From Myxococcota bacterium (GTDB taxonomy: Bacteria > Myxococcota_A > Polyangia > Polyangiales > Polyangiaceae), in NCBI GenBank assembly GCA_963169915.1, contig CAUJEM010000138.1:60001-124000 (forward strand): a stretch of 64,000 bases of DNA, read 5' to 3'. The position numbers and the translations under genes were made by a program. Shown here piece by piece: positions 7,466-15,815 of this stretch. Positions within the stretch are counted from its first letter, which is position 1. Every line of letters starts with the position of its first letter. The notes under the pieces are model-generated. The model was not told the DNA's origin. It saw only the letters and a list, made by a program, of their open reading frames with translations, and ran no database searches.

Positions 7466-8536
7466 TCACAGCGCGTTGGCGCAGCACCGGAAGCCCGACT
7501 GTGGGCCGTTGTAGTACTCGTCGTGAGCCGTCGTGGCGGCGACGCAGTTGTTGCGCCCGGCCAGCCACCACCCTCCGCGCATGCTGGCGCGGTGCGGGGC
7601 GCTGACGCCGTCACGCCACGCCCACTCATCCACGTTGCCCACGAGGTTGCGGACGCCGAAGGGGCTGATGCAGTCCGGCCGCGCCGAGGAGGGCACCCGG
7701 TGATCGATGAGCTTGCCCCGCTTCGTGAGGTTCATGAGATCGTGGTTACAGCGCCGCGCGTCGCGCTCGAAGCCGTAGGGGTAGGGGCGGCGCTCCTCCC
7801 CGGAGCACGCAAACTCCCACTCTGACTCGAAGCAGAGCCGCTTGCCCATGCTCTCGCAGAGATCCCGGCTCATCGTCCACGACTGATCCACGAGCGGGAG
7901 CGTGTCGCCGGGCGCGGTGTACTCGTCACGATCGATGCAGTACCGGCGGTGCTCGAGGGGAGCCTTGCACTCCACGGTGCGGTCGTAGACCGCGCAGCGG
8001 TGCTTGCTGAGGTAGGTGCCGGCGCCCTGCTCGTCGAGGTACTTGAGGCAGCGGTGCACCGGCTTGGGACAGTAGTCTCCCTCGACGAGCACCATCTCCG
8101 GTGGGCACGGCGGAGGCGGGCTGGGCGGCGCCGGCGCCTCGGCCGGGGAGGCGCTGGGGACCGGCGCGCTGGCGGCGCCTTGGGGTGCGGGGAGTCCCAG
8201 CCCGACCCTCGGGGTGAAGCACAGCTCGAAGCCGCTCCGGCGCGCGCCCCCGGCGCGGCTCACCGGATCGAAGCTGCACTCGAGCGGCGGCGCCTCCGTC
8301 ACCAGCCACGGGGTGCTGACCGGAGAGTGCGCGGGGGCAGGCTCCGTGGGCTGCGCGCAGGCGCTGGCGACGACGAGGGTCACGACGCCGAGCGCAGGGC
8401 TCCTCCAAGATCCCGGCGCCTCGCCGCATCCACGCGGCCTTCCGCCGGCGCCCGCTCGTGCGGCGGGCGCTAGGGGCTGTGCGAGCCCACCGGGCGGCAG
8501 GGCACGCGTCGTGGGGGACGCTCGGCGCTGGGGCAC
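7466..8536 (-). CDS. Formylglycine-generating-enzyme-like (SUMF1 fold) lipoprotein
   Basis: The C-terminal two thirds match the FGE-sulfatase fold: CPPEMVLVEG near the domain start, the YCIDRDEYT stretch, GKRLCFESEWEFAC, NLVGNVDEW, MRGGWW and the final SGFRCC. The usual catalytic pair near GGSWxC...C is reduced to one Cys (GGWWLAGRNNC), so oxidation of sulfatase cysteines is doubtful; a structural or binding role is more likely. A hydrophobic stretch ending VVASAC looks like a lipobox. The start is uncertain: GTG at 8536 gives about 356 residues with an unusually long N-region, and an in-frame GTG closer to the lipobox leaves too short a signal. It lies just downstream of a small membrane protein gene. 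Confidence 0.7.
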   Translation of the reverse strand: MPQRRASPTTRALPPGGLAQPLAPAARAGAGGRPRGCGEAPGSWRSPALGVVTLVVASACAQPTEPAPAHSPVSTPWLVTEAPPLECSFDPVSRAGGARRSGFELCFTPRVGLGLPAPQGAASAPVPSASPAEAPAPPSPPPPCPPEMVLVEGDYCPKPVHRCLKYLDEQGAGTYLSKHRCAVYDRTVECKAPLEHRRYCIDRDEYTAPGDTLPLVDQSWTMSRDLCESMGKRLCFESEWEFACSGEERRPYPYGFERDARRCNHDLMNLTKRGKLIDHRVPSSARPDCISPFGVRNLVGNVDEWAWRDGVSAPHRASMRGGWWLAGRNNCVAATTAHDEYYNGPQSGFRCCANAL

Positions 8537-8543
8537 GGTGCGC

Positions 8544-8759
8544 TCAGCGAGGGGCGTCGTTCTGGAGCGCCGGAGGGTAGGGCGCCGGGATGACGGGGTC
8601 GTCCATCGTGCCGCCATACCAGCGGATCGCGACCACGACGGCGAGCAACATGATGACCACTGCGGCGATGGTGAGCCACACGAGGCGCTTGATGTAGAGG
8701 CGCACTTCATCGGCCGGCGGAGGACCGCCGGCGCGCTCGGGCTCAGGGGCGGGAGGCAT
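8544..8759 (-). CDS. Small single-span membrane protein
   Basis: From ATG at 8759 the 71-residue product begins MPPAPEPERAGG, has one strong transmembrane helix (about 28-47, WLTIAAVVIMLLAVVVAIRW) and a short Pro-rich tail ending LQNDAPR. An alternative upstream GTG would add 16 residues inside the preceding gene. The start overlaps the 3' end of the metalloprotease gene by 17 bases, and the FGE-like gene begins after its stop, so the three are probably cotranscribed. Function unknown. Confidence 0.55.
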   Translation of the reverse strand: MPPAPEPERAGGPPPADEVRLYIKRLVWLTIAAVVIMLLAVVVAIRWYGGTMDDPVIPAPYPPALQNDAPR

Positions 8760-10998
8760 CTCGGCGTCGACGATACCACGGCGCTGGGCTGGCACTCCGG
8801 CGACCACCGAGCGCCAGCAGCGACAGGCCCACGAGAGTAGCCCACCCGGCGGGCCCTCGCGTCACGGGCCCCTGGCTGCACGCGCACCCACCCCCCGAGA
8901 GATCGCCCTCGAGCGCGGCCGCGCCCGCCGCGCCAGTCCCCCCGCCGCCCATCCCGGCGACGCCGCCCGTCCCGGCCGTCCCCCCACCGCCCTGGTCCAC
9001 CCCGCTCGTGGCCGAGAGCTGCAGCTCGGCCTGGGAGCAGCTCTCGCTCGTGATGGCCACGTAGTACGTGGCGCTGGCGTCGAAGGGCGGCGACGACGAC
9101 GCCGTGACGCTGACCCTCGCTCGGCGGACCCCGTCGAAGCGCTCGGACAGATCGAAGTCCGCGGGGCTGCCGAGCCCGGTCCGCGGGTTGACGCGAAAGC
9201 GCACCGGCTCACCGGCGCGCACGTAGACCGTGACCGGGGGGCGTGACCCGTCCTCGGTGTCCAGCGTGAGGGAGAGGTCGAGGCGATCGGCCCAGGGGGC
9301 GGGCTGGAAGGAGTACTGCTGCAGCGCCTGGGTGGTCATGCCGTAGTCGACGAGCTGCTCACACGCCGGACCGAGCGCGCGCGCCAGCAGATCCAAGCCG
9401 AGCAGCTGCGAGCTGACCGGGGTGTCCTCCGTGAGGCGCTGCACGCGGCCGCAGCCCGCGAGGCCACGCTCCGCGATGAGCTGGGTGACGAGCTGCACCT
9501 CGGCCGAGGTGAGCTCGCCCTCGTCCGCCAGGTCCCGAGCGCTGCGCTCGAGCGCCGCCGCAAAATCGCCGAGGTGCGCGCCCGGCGTGAGCAGCAGCGC
9601 CGCCGACCACATCAGCGCGTCGGCGGCCTGCTGACCGAGCCGCTCACGGAGGACCCAGCCGAGACCACCGACGAGCTGGCCATCGCGGTGCACCTCGCCG
9701 CTCAGATCCTCCGGACAGCGCAGGAACACCTGGCTGAGATCTCGCGTGCCGCCGAGCTGCCCGAGCGCCGTCTCGCCCAAGACGGGGTCTCCGCTCTCCG
9801 AGCAGGCAAAGTAGTCCGCCAGCCCTTCGTCGATGCTGCCGCTGAAGGGGGAGAAGCCGTACTGGTCGTAGTAGAGCTGCCCTTGATTGTAGCCGACGGC
9901 GTTGTGCATCACATAGTGGCTGAACTCGTGCTTGAAGACGTCGGAGTCGTAGGCGAAATCCATCCGGTGCCCTTGCCCGATGGCGATCAAATTCGGCGCC
10001 TGGAAGGGCCCGTCGATGCCCGCCGGGGAGAAGAAGGCGTTGTCGAGCGGGCTGCCGTCTTCGAGCGCGTTGGCCATCGCGGTGAGGCGCCAGCGCGGCG
10101 CGCTCATGGCGGCGCCGAGCGCGCCGAAGAAGCCGCGCATCTGCGTGAGGTGGTAGTAGAGGTTGACCTGCGCGAAGGCGTCCGTTGGATCCGTCACGCT
10201 GGCCGGGGGATCGTAGAGGAAGTCCTCCCCGGCGCTGGGCTCGAGCGCCTGCTCCACCGCGTAGCTGCCGCGCATGCCCCCGGAGACGTAGTTCGTCACG
10301 CGCAGGAGCCCTCCCCAGCCGCTGAGGCGCACCGGCGAGGCCGAGGTCTCGAGCTCTCCCAGCTCTAGATCTTCGGGGAGCGGGGTGACCGCGCGGCTGA
10401 TCCGGTACACGCGCCCGAGGGCGTACCGCCGCAGGCTCTGCTGGCCGAGCAGCGCCCCGGTGTGGGCGTCGATGAGATAGCGCCCCTCGCCGCCCGCGTG
10501 CCGTGCGTCGAGGCTCCAGACGAGGTGCCCGGCGCCCTCCGGCAAGATCGCCAGCGCGCCGCGCCCCGAGGCGCCGGTGAGCCAGGGCAGGTGCGCGCCG
10601 AGCGCCGCCCGAGCCTGCTCGGCGCTGAGCCGCGGCTGCGCCGACACCCGGAGCCCCCGGGCCACCTCGAGCGCCACCGTCCCGACGCGCCCGCGCGTGA
10701 CGCGGAGCGCCGCGGCGCGGCCGAGCACCGGCAGTCCAGCGTAGCGCTGGGTGAACCGGAGCGTGGTACCGGCACGGCTGGCGACGGCCTCCGCCTCGAC
10801 CAGCTCGACGTCTTCGAGGGCCCAGCCACGCCGCTCCGCCCTCAAGGCGGCCTGGGCGAGCCCGAGCGCGCTCACCCCGGGCTGCGCGAGCGCACCAGGG
10901 GCTCGCTGCGGCGTGGGCTGGCGCCACTCCACGGCGCCGACCCGAGACGACCAGCCCAGCAGGACGGCGAAGCAGCCAGCGGCGACGGTGGAGCGCAT
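8743..10998 (-). CDS. Secreted zinc metalloprotease (thermolysin-like gluzincin) with MYXO-CTERM-like tail
   Basis: A 751-residue preproprotein with a signal peptide (about 1-22). An FTP/PepSY-type propeptide spans roughly 45-190. The catalytic domain has HEFSH at 357-361 and a third ligand Glu391 in DEGLADYF, the gluzincin arrangement of M4/M36 peptidases. A beta-rich C-terminal region (about 560-675) follows, then a Gly/Thr-rich linker, a CAC motif (705-707), a hydrophobic helix (718-731) and an Arg-containing tail. That last arrangement fits the MYXO-CTERM surface-anchoring signal of myxobacteria. The ATG at 10998 gives a good signal peptide; the open frame extends further upstream but has no signal. 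It probably degrades external proteins. Confidence 0.85.
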   Translation of the reverse strand: MRSTVAAGCFAVLLGWSSRVGAVEWRQPTPQRAPGALAQPGVSALGLAQAALRAERRGWALEDVELVEAEAVASRAGTTLRFTQRYAGLPVLGRAAALRVTRGRVGTVALEVARGLRVSAQPRLSAEQARAALGAHLPWLTGASGRGALAILPEGAGHLVWSLDARHAGGEGRYLIDAHTGALLGQQSLRRYALGRVYRISRAVTPLPEDLELGELETSASPVRLSGWGGLLRVTNYVSGGMRGSYAVEQALEPSAGEDFLYDPPASVTDPTDAFAQVNLYYHLTQMRGFFGALGAAMSAPRWRLTAMANALEDGSPLDNAFFSPAGIDGPFQAPNLIAIGQGHRMDFAYDSDVFKHEFSHYVMHNAVGYNQGQLYYDQYGFSPFSGSIDEGLADYFACSESGDPVLGETALGQLGGTRDLSQVFLRCPEDLSGEVHRDGQLVGGLGWVLRERLGQQAADALMWSAALLLTPGAHLGDFAAALERSARDLADEGELTSAEVQLVTQLIAERGLAGCGRVQRLTEDTPVSSQLLGLDLLARALGPACEQLVDYGMTTQALQQYSFQPAPWADRLDLSLTLDTEDGSRPPVTVYVRAGEPVRFRVNPRTGLGSPADFDLSERFDGVRRARVSVTASSSPPFDASATYYVAITSESCSQAELQLSATSGVDQGGGGTAGTGGVAGMGGGGTGAAGAAALEGDLSGGGCACSQGPVTRGPAGWATLVGLSLLALGGRRSASPAPWYRRRRDASRP

Positions 10999-11157
10999 GA
11001 GGACGCTCGCTTTACCACAGCCCAGGAGCCAGGCTGCAGCTCTTCGAGCCCCTCGTCGCCACGGCGGGCGGCGCGGCGCTCTCGCCGCGAGGCACCTTGG
11101 CGACGCCGCCTCAGCGGATAGACTGCGATGGCCACCCCTTGCCCTGGAGCCCCGCCG

Positions 11158-12150
11158 ATGACGATCCAAGAATGGCCGAACTTCACCGGCGTGCCAGAAG
11201 AGGAGGAGCTCTCCAGGGCTCGCAGCGACACTCAAGATCTGGCACGCTGGATCTGGTGGAACGGTGAGCTGCGCGAGGCCGAGGCCCAGACCGTCCACTA
11301 CTACGCCAACGCCCTCCACTACGGCACGGCGGCCTTCGAGGGGATCCGCTGTTATCCCACCGAGCAAGGGCCGGCCCTGTTTCGGCTGCGCGAGCACGTC
11401 GAGCGGCTGGCCCAGTCCGCCCGCATCTACGGCATGAAGCTCCCGTTCGACGCCGAGCGACTCTGTGAAGCCGCGGTCGAGGTCACGCGGACCAACGGCA
11501 TCGAGAACGGCTACCTCAGGCCGCTGGTGTTCTTCGGGCGCGGCCCCATCGATCTGCGCCCCAAGCGCGAGTGCCCGGTGCACGCCTTCATCGCGGCGCG
11601 TCAGCTCGGGACCTTCCTCGGGGAGGGGGCGCTCCGCAACGGCGTGCGCGTCACCGTCTCCACCTGGCGCCGCTTCCACCACACCATGATGCCCACCATG
11701 GCCAAGGCCAGCGGGCACTACGCCAACAGCGTCTTGGCGATGCACGAGGCGCTCGATCGCGGCTACGACGACGCGCTATTGCTCAACTGGGACGGCACGG
11801 TGGCGAGCGCCACCGGGGAGAACATCTTCTTCGTGCGCGGCGGCACGCTCTACACCAACGACGAGGCCAGCTCCATCGTGCCCGGCATCACGCGGGACAC
11901 CGTCCTCAAGATCGCCAAGCAGAACGACATCCCGGTGGTCATCCGCACCTTCACGCGCGAAGAGCTGCTGCGCGCGGACGAGGTCTTCCTCACCGGCACC
12001 GCCGCGGAGATCACCCCGGTGCGAGAGCTGGACGGCACCACCTACCCCACCGGGCGCCGCACCTACGGCGCGCTCTTCCAGCGCGCGTACCTGCGCATCG
12101 TCACCGGGCACGATCCCCGCCACGAAGAGTGGCTCACGCTCGTTGGCTGA
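11158..12150 (+). CDS. ilvE: Branched-chain amino acid aminotransferase
   Basis: A 330-residue PLP enzyme of fold class IV that transfers amino groups between glutamate and the keto acids of leucine, isoleucine and valine. Motifs seen: HYGTAAFEGIR near the N-terminus, the PLP lysine in MAKASGHYANS (Lys183), EN in TGENIFFVR, and the LTGTAAEITPV stretch. ATG at 11158 is preferred over 11128 because GGAG precedes it at normal spacing and family homology begins near IQEWPNF. The sugar epimerase gene follows immediately, slightly overlapping if its TTG start is used, yet no other amino-acid gene is adjacent. Confidence 0.93.
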   Translation: MTIQEWPNFTGVPEEEELSRARSDTQDLARWIWWNGELREAEAQTVHYYANALHYGTAAFEGIRCYPTEQGPALFRLREHVERLAQSARIYGMKLPFDAERLCEAAVEVTRTNGIENGYLRPLVFFGRGPIDLRPKRECPVHAFIAARQLGTFLGEGALRNGVRVTVSTWRRFHHTMMPTMAKASGHYANSVLAMHEALDRGYDDALLLNWDGTVASATGENIFFVRGGTLYTNDEASSIVPGITRDTVLKIAKQNDIPVVIRTFTREELLRADEVFLTGTAAEITPVRELDGTTYPTGRRTYGALFQRAYLRIVTGHDPRHEEWLTLVG

Positions 12151-12154
12151 GCCC

Positions 12155-13153
12155 ATGAGCGCTACCTCGCTCCGGGGCGCGCACGTCGTGGTGACGGGTG
12201 GCGCCGGGTTCATCGGCTCGCACCTGGTGCGGGAGCTGGCCCGGCGCGGGGCGGCGCGGATCACCGTCATCGACAGCTTGCGCTACGGGGACGTGTCCAA
12301 CCTGGGGGCGAGCCTCCCGCAGGTGCAGCTCGTGCGGCACACGCTCGGCGAGGGCCCGCGTGAGCCCGTGCGCGAGGCGCTGCGCGGCGCCGAGCTCTTG
12401 GTGCACCTGGCAGCAGAGAAGCACAACCAGTCCAAGGACGATCCCACGCGCGTCCTGCGCGCGAACGTGGAAGGCTCGCTCGCGCTGTTCGAGGAGGCGG
12501 GGCGCGCGGGCGTGCGCAAGGTGGTCTTCAGCTCCTCGCTGTACGCCTACGGGCGGCTCGAGGGCGGCGCCATGGTGGAGACGGAGCTGCCCGCGCCGCG
12601 CACCGTCTACGGCGTCAGCAAGCTCGCGGGGGAGCACCTGCTCGCCTATCAGGCGGCGCGCAGCGGCTTCCGCTATGACGTGCTGCGCTACTTCTTCGTG
12701 TACGGACCGCGGCAGTACGCGGGCATGGGCTACAAGAGCGTCATCCTCAAGAACGCCGAGCGGCTGCTGGCCGGCCTGGCCCCCACGGTCTACGGTGACG
12801 GGCAGCAAGCGCTGGACTACGTCTACGTGGACGACGTGGTGGAGGTGACGCTGCGCGCCCTCACCAGTGAGCGCAGCGGGCGGACGCTCAACGTAGGCTC
12901 GGGAGAGCCCACCACGGTGCTGGCGCTGCTCCAGCGGCTCACCGAGGTGAGCGGCAGCGCGCGTTCGCTCGAGTTTCAGCCCGCGGACTGGACGGCGGGC
13001 ACCCGGCGCTTCGCCGACGTGGAGCGCACGGCTCGGGAGCTCGGCTGGCGCGCCTGCACGCCGCTCACCGAGGGGCTCACGCGCACCTACCGCTGGCTCG
13101 CCGCGCAGGGGCACGGCGACGCCCAAGGAGCGGATGAGCCCGGCGCTCCGTGA
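12155..13153 (+). CDS. NAD-dependent sugar-nucleotide epimerase/dehydratase (extended SDR)
   Basis: About 332 residues. The Rossmann motif GGAGFIG is near the N-terminus, the catalytic Ser lies in the SSSLYAYG stretch, and the Tyr/Lys pair is in YGVSK, all as in UDP-glucose 4-epimerases and related dehydratases. The RYFFVYGPRQ segment is also typical. The specific sugar cannot be read. ATG at 12155 is chosen; a TTG at 12143 inside ilvE is an alternative. It opens the glycan region, and its end overlaps the next membrane protein by 20 bases, suggesting cotranscription. Confidence 0.85.
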   Translation: MSATSLRGAHVVVTGGAGFIGSHLVRELARRGAARITVIDSLRYGDVSNLGASLPQVQLVRHTLGEGPREPVREALRGAELLVHLAAEKHNQSKDDPTRVLRANVEGSLALFEEAGRAGVRKVVFSSSLYAYGRLEGGAMVETELPAPRTVYGVSKLAGEHLLAYQAARSGFRYDVLRYFFVYGPRQYAGMGYKSVILKNAERLLAGLAPTVYGDGQQALDYVYVDDVVEVTLRALTSERSGRTLNVGSGEPTTVLALLQRLTEVSGSARSLEFQPADWTAGTRRFADVERTARELGWRACTPLTEGLTRTYRWLAAQGHGDAQGADEPGAP

Positions 13154-14639
13154 GCGGCTCGGCTTCGTGGGCTGCTGGCTCGGGCTAGCGGCGCTGGTGG
13201 CGGCGCCATGGTGGAGCAGCGCGCTGCTGCCGCTGATGGACTACCCCATGTTCTTGGCCTTCGCGCGGGTGGTCCAGGACGCCGGCGTCCCCGGCGCGCC
13301 GCTCGACGCCGTCTACACGACCGGCTTCCCGCTCGCGCCCACCGCGCTGCCCTTGCGCCTGTGCGCTGGCCTGGCGCGCTGGACGGAGCTCGAGACGGCC
13401 GGGCGGCTGCTCTGGACCGCGTACGCCGTGGGTCTGCTCGGCGCGAGCGTCTGGCTGACGCGCACCTTCGGGCTGTCGCGCTGGAGCGTGCTGTTCGTGG
13501 CGCCGTTGGTGATGAACAAGTGGGTCAGCTCGGGCTTCGTAGGCTTCGCCACCGGCCTGCCGCTGCTGCTGATCGCCGTCGTGGCGACGCACCGGGCCTT
13601 CAGCCGCCCCACCTGGTCTCGGCTGCTCGGCGCGGCGGCGGCGCTGCTGTGCGTCGGGCTGTGGCACGCGCTGCTGCTCTGCTTGGCGCTGCTGCTCTTT
13701 GGGCTGCTGTGGCTCGCTTGGCGAGCGCCCTCGCCGCGGACGAGGGCGCTCGGCGCGCTGCCCCTCGCCCCTCCGCTCGTGCTCCTCGGGTGGTGGGCTC
13801 TGCTCACCGTCTTCCAGCCCGCCCCGGTGCGCGTGGGCGGGCCGCGCCTGCGCTGGGCGGCGTGGACCGAGACCCTGGATCCGGGGGTGGCGCTCGGCAA
13901 GGTGCTCATGCTCTTCGAGGGCTCGCGCGCCTGGGCGGGGGCGCTCGGGCTCGCGTGGGTGGTGGCGCTGCTGGCGCGACGCGCGCCCACCACGTCCAGC
14001 CCGCCCGGCGCCAGCTACCGCGCCGCGCCGGTGCCGCTGCTCGCCCTCGGCTGCCTGCTCTGCTTCTTGCTACTGCCGGCGGACGCCCTCGGCGTGGAGA
14101 TCGTGGGGCCGCGCTTCCTCGTGCCCGCGGCGCTCTTCGCAGCCCTGACCTTCAGCCCGCCGGCGCGGCTCGGCGCGCGGCACGCCTGCTGGCTCCCGGC
14201 GCTCGGGGTGGGGCTCGTCTACCTGGTCCACGTCAACCTGCGCTTCCGTGCCTTCGACGCGGAGACGCGCCCCGCCTCGGAGCTCATCGACTCGCTGCCG
14301 CCGCGCTCGACCCTGCTCGCACCGCTGCGCGACAGCGAGACCAAGAGCTTCGCCAACGTCCCGCTCCGTGAGCTCCAGCAGTACGCGACCATCCGCGGCG
14401 GCGGGCTGCCCGTGACCTCCTTCGCCAGCTACGGGTACAACTACATCCGCTTTCGGCGCCCCACCACCCTGCCGCAGTTTCGCCCAGGCCAGTGGCAGCG
14501 AGCGCCGCAGCTCCGCGGCGCGGTCACGCACGTGCTCTTGCGGGGCGAGTCCGCACCGCCCGAGGCGCCGGTGAGCTTGCTCGAGCGCCGCGGCGACTGG
14601 TGGCTCTACCAGGTGTGCGCCGCCGACCCATGCCGCTGA
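13134..14639 (+). CDS. Polytopic membrane protein, GT-C glycosyltransferase-like
   Basis: A 501-residue protein with roughly ten hydrophobic helices up to about residue 370 and a soluble C-terminal domain (about 375-501) with an RDSETKSFANVPLRELQQY segment. The layout (multi-span part followed by a periplasmic tail) and the neighbours suggest lipid-linked sugar transfer or polymer assembly, but no catalytic acidic loop is clear. It overlaps the epimerase gene by 20 bases. Similar architectures occur at 18061-20526 and 21580-27155. Function is inferred from context only. Confidence 0.65.
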   Translation: MSPALRERLGFVGCWLGLAALVAAPWWSSALLPLMDYPMFLAFARVVQDAGVPGAPLDAVYTTGFPLAPTALPLRLCAGLARWTELETAGRLLWTAYAVGLLGASVWLTRTFGLSRWSVLFVAPLVMNKWVSSGFVGFATGLPLLLIAVVATHRAFSRPTWSRLLGAAAALLCVGLWHALLLCLALLLFGLLWLAWRAPSPRTRALGALPLAPPLVLLGWWALLTVFQPAPVRVGGPRLRWAAWTETLDPGVALGKVLMLFEGSRAWAGALGLAWVVALLARRAPTTSSPPGASYRAAPVPLLALGCLLCFLLLPADALGVEIVGPRFLVPAALFAALTFSPPARLGARHACWLPALGVGLVYLVHVNLRFRAFDAETRPASELIDSLPPRSTLLAPLRDSETKSFANVPLRELQQYATIRGGGLPVTSFASYGYNYIRFRRPTTLPQFRPGQWQRAPQLRGAVTHVLLRGESAPPEAPVSLLERRGDWWLYQVCAADPCR

Positions 14640-15165
14640 CGCGTGCCTTCGACATCGGCAAGGTGCCGAGCGCGAGCTTCGCGGCGAACGCAGCCGCGCT
14701 CCCGCTCGAGCGGCTCGCGACCGAGCCGCTGCGGCGCTGGGGAGAGGACGGAACCTCCGAGGTCGCCGTCTGGCACGCGACGGGATCCGGCGCGCCTCGG
14801 TCTGCGGGGAGCTGCCCATCGAGAGTGGATCACGGAGTCGCGCTCAGTGGTCACGAGACACCTCCCAGCGCAGCCAGGCGCCGAGGTTGGCGTCTGGCAC
14901 GCTCGTCGCCTCGAGCACGGCTACCAGCCTCTCCTGTGGGTCCAGCCCTCGGGGCGCCTCGCCCTGGGCTGCGTGGTGGACATGGACCCTGCCGCCCTCC
15001 GCCCGCGCGACCCTCCGGGCCATCAACCCGTCCCTGGAGCGCTCCAGCGCCGGCTTCTTCAGGGCCCCGGTCCAGACCGCCCCGACGGTCCCCCTCCTGC
15101 GCTCAGCCGTTCGGCCAAGGCGGCGACCTCCCTGAGATCGGGGGAGTGCTGGTACGCTGGCGACG
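14640..15165. other. Region without a confident gene, with a 22-base direct repeat
   Basis: Both strands have short open frames but none has a convincing start plus domain. A 22-base segment starting CCGAGGT occurs at 14757 and again at 14881 with two mismatches. On the minus strand the copies encode VPDGDLG and VPDANLG in different frames. The best minus-strand candidate would end near 14844 (…LGAWLRWEVSRDH), preceded by an ATG giving 59 residues. The stretch may be a decayed gene or a repeat-bearing spacer. Confidence 0.4.
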
Positions 15166-15435
15166 ATGAAGCACTCGCTCACCTGTCCGAAGTGCGGCTC
15201 CAAGGACATCCTGCACGTCCGGCGGCTCGCCGACCGCGACCGTGTCTCGACGGGGGTCCAGCACCTCGCCTACTTCGAGAAGGAGATCCTCGGCGGCCTC
15301 GCCAAGGACACGAGCGGCGTGGGGCGGCTCGAGGCGTACGTGTGCTCGGCGTGCGGCCTCGTCGAGCACTACCTCGTCGAGCCCATCCCGGTCGACGGCG
15401 TGCACGTCGTCGCGCTCCGCGGCCCCTCGGGGTGA
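15166..15435 (+). CDS. Small zinc-ribbon protein
   Basis: An 89-residue soluble protein with two knuckles, CPKC at residues 7-10 and CSAC near 61-64, the spacing of a structural zinc ribbon. The segment between them (HVRRLADRDR…) is polar and contains a probable strand pair. Such proteins are common in myxobacteria and usually of unknown role; nucleic-acid or protein binding are both possible. The ATG at 15166 is the only start before the first knuckle. It converges on the coding-like stretch at 15461-15778. Confidence 0.7.
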   Translation: MKHSLTCPKCGSKDILHVRRLADRDRVSTGVQHLAYFEKEILGGLAKDTSGVGRLEAYVCSACGLVEHYLVEPIPVDGVHVVALRGPSG

Positions 15436-15460
15436 GCACGTGCGCCTTTCCGCCGAGGCG

Positions 15461-15778
15461 CTACCTCCTCGACCTCTTGAACTGCTTCGCCGCCAGCGCG
15501 GCAGGCGACGTCTTGGGGAAGGGTGCCGCGGGCTCGAGCGGCACGGGGTAGCTCACCGTGAGGTGCTCGGTGACCGTCTCGCGCTCGACCCGGAGCGTAG
15601 CGCCGTCCCAGGGCAGCACGGGGTCCCTTCGGGCAGGCGCGAGCGCGAGGAGGCGCTCGTACGAGGCGGCTGGCTCGAGCTCGCCGAGCGGGACATCTTC
15701 CGCGAGCCCCCCGTCTCGGAGGCGCGCGCGCAGAGGCGCGACGGCTGAGCCCGCGGCGCCGGACGGTGGGCGCTTCAG
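15461..15778 (-). pseudogene. Coding-like stretch lacking a canonical start (possible gene fragment)
   Basis: A minus-strand frame ending TAG at 15461-15463 has strongly GC-biased third positions and a protein-like translation (segments VPLGELEPAASYERLLAL and TVTEHLTVSYPVPLEP) over about 105 codons. No ATG, GTG or TTG opens it at full length; the first usable GTG would give only about 51 residues. A CTG at 15778 with a GGGGGAG stretch 13 bases upstream is the only candidate for a full-length start. It lies just after the GT2-CapK stop. It could be a gene using a rare start, a truncated gene, or the result of a frameshift. Confidence 0.45.
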
Positions 15779-15815
15779 GAGCCGCGCGCCGCTCCCCCGC
15801 TGCCCTCTTGGCGCG

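Noticed and set aside
10999-11745. Upstream extension of the metalloprotease frame
   Set aside because: It runs antisense to ilvE and gives no signal peptide, while ATG 10998 does.
14844-15209. Minus-strand frame in the 14.6-15.2 kb gap
   Set aside because: No recognisable domain and it overlaps the zinc-ribbon gene; kept only as a note under the gap entry.
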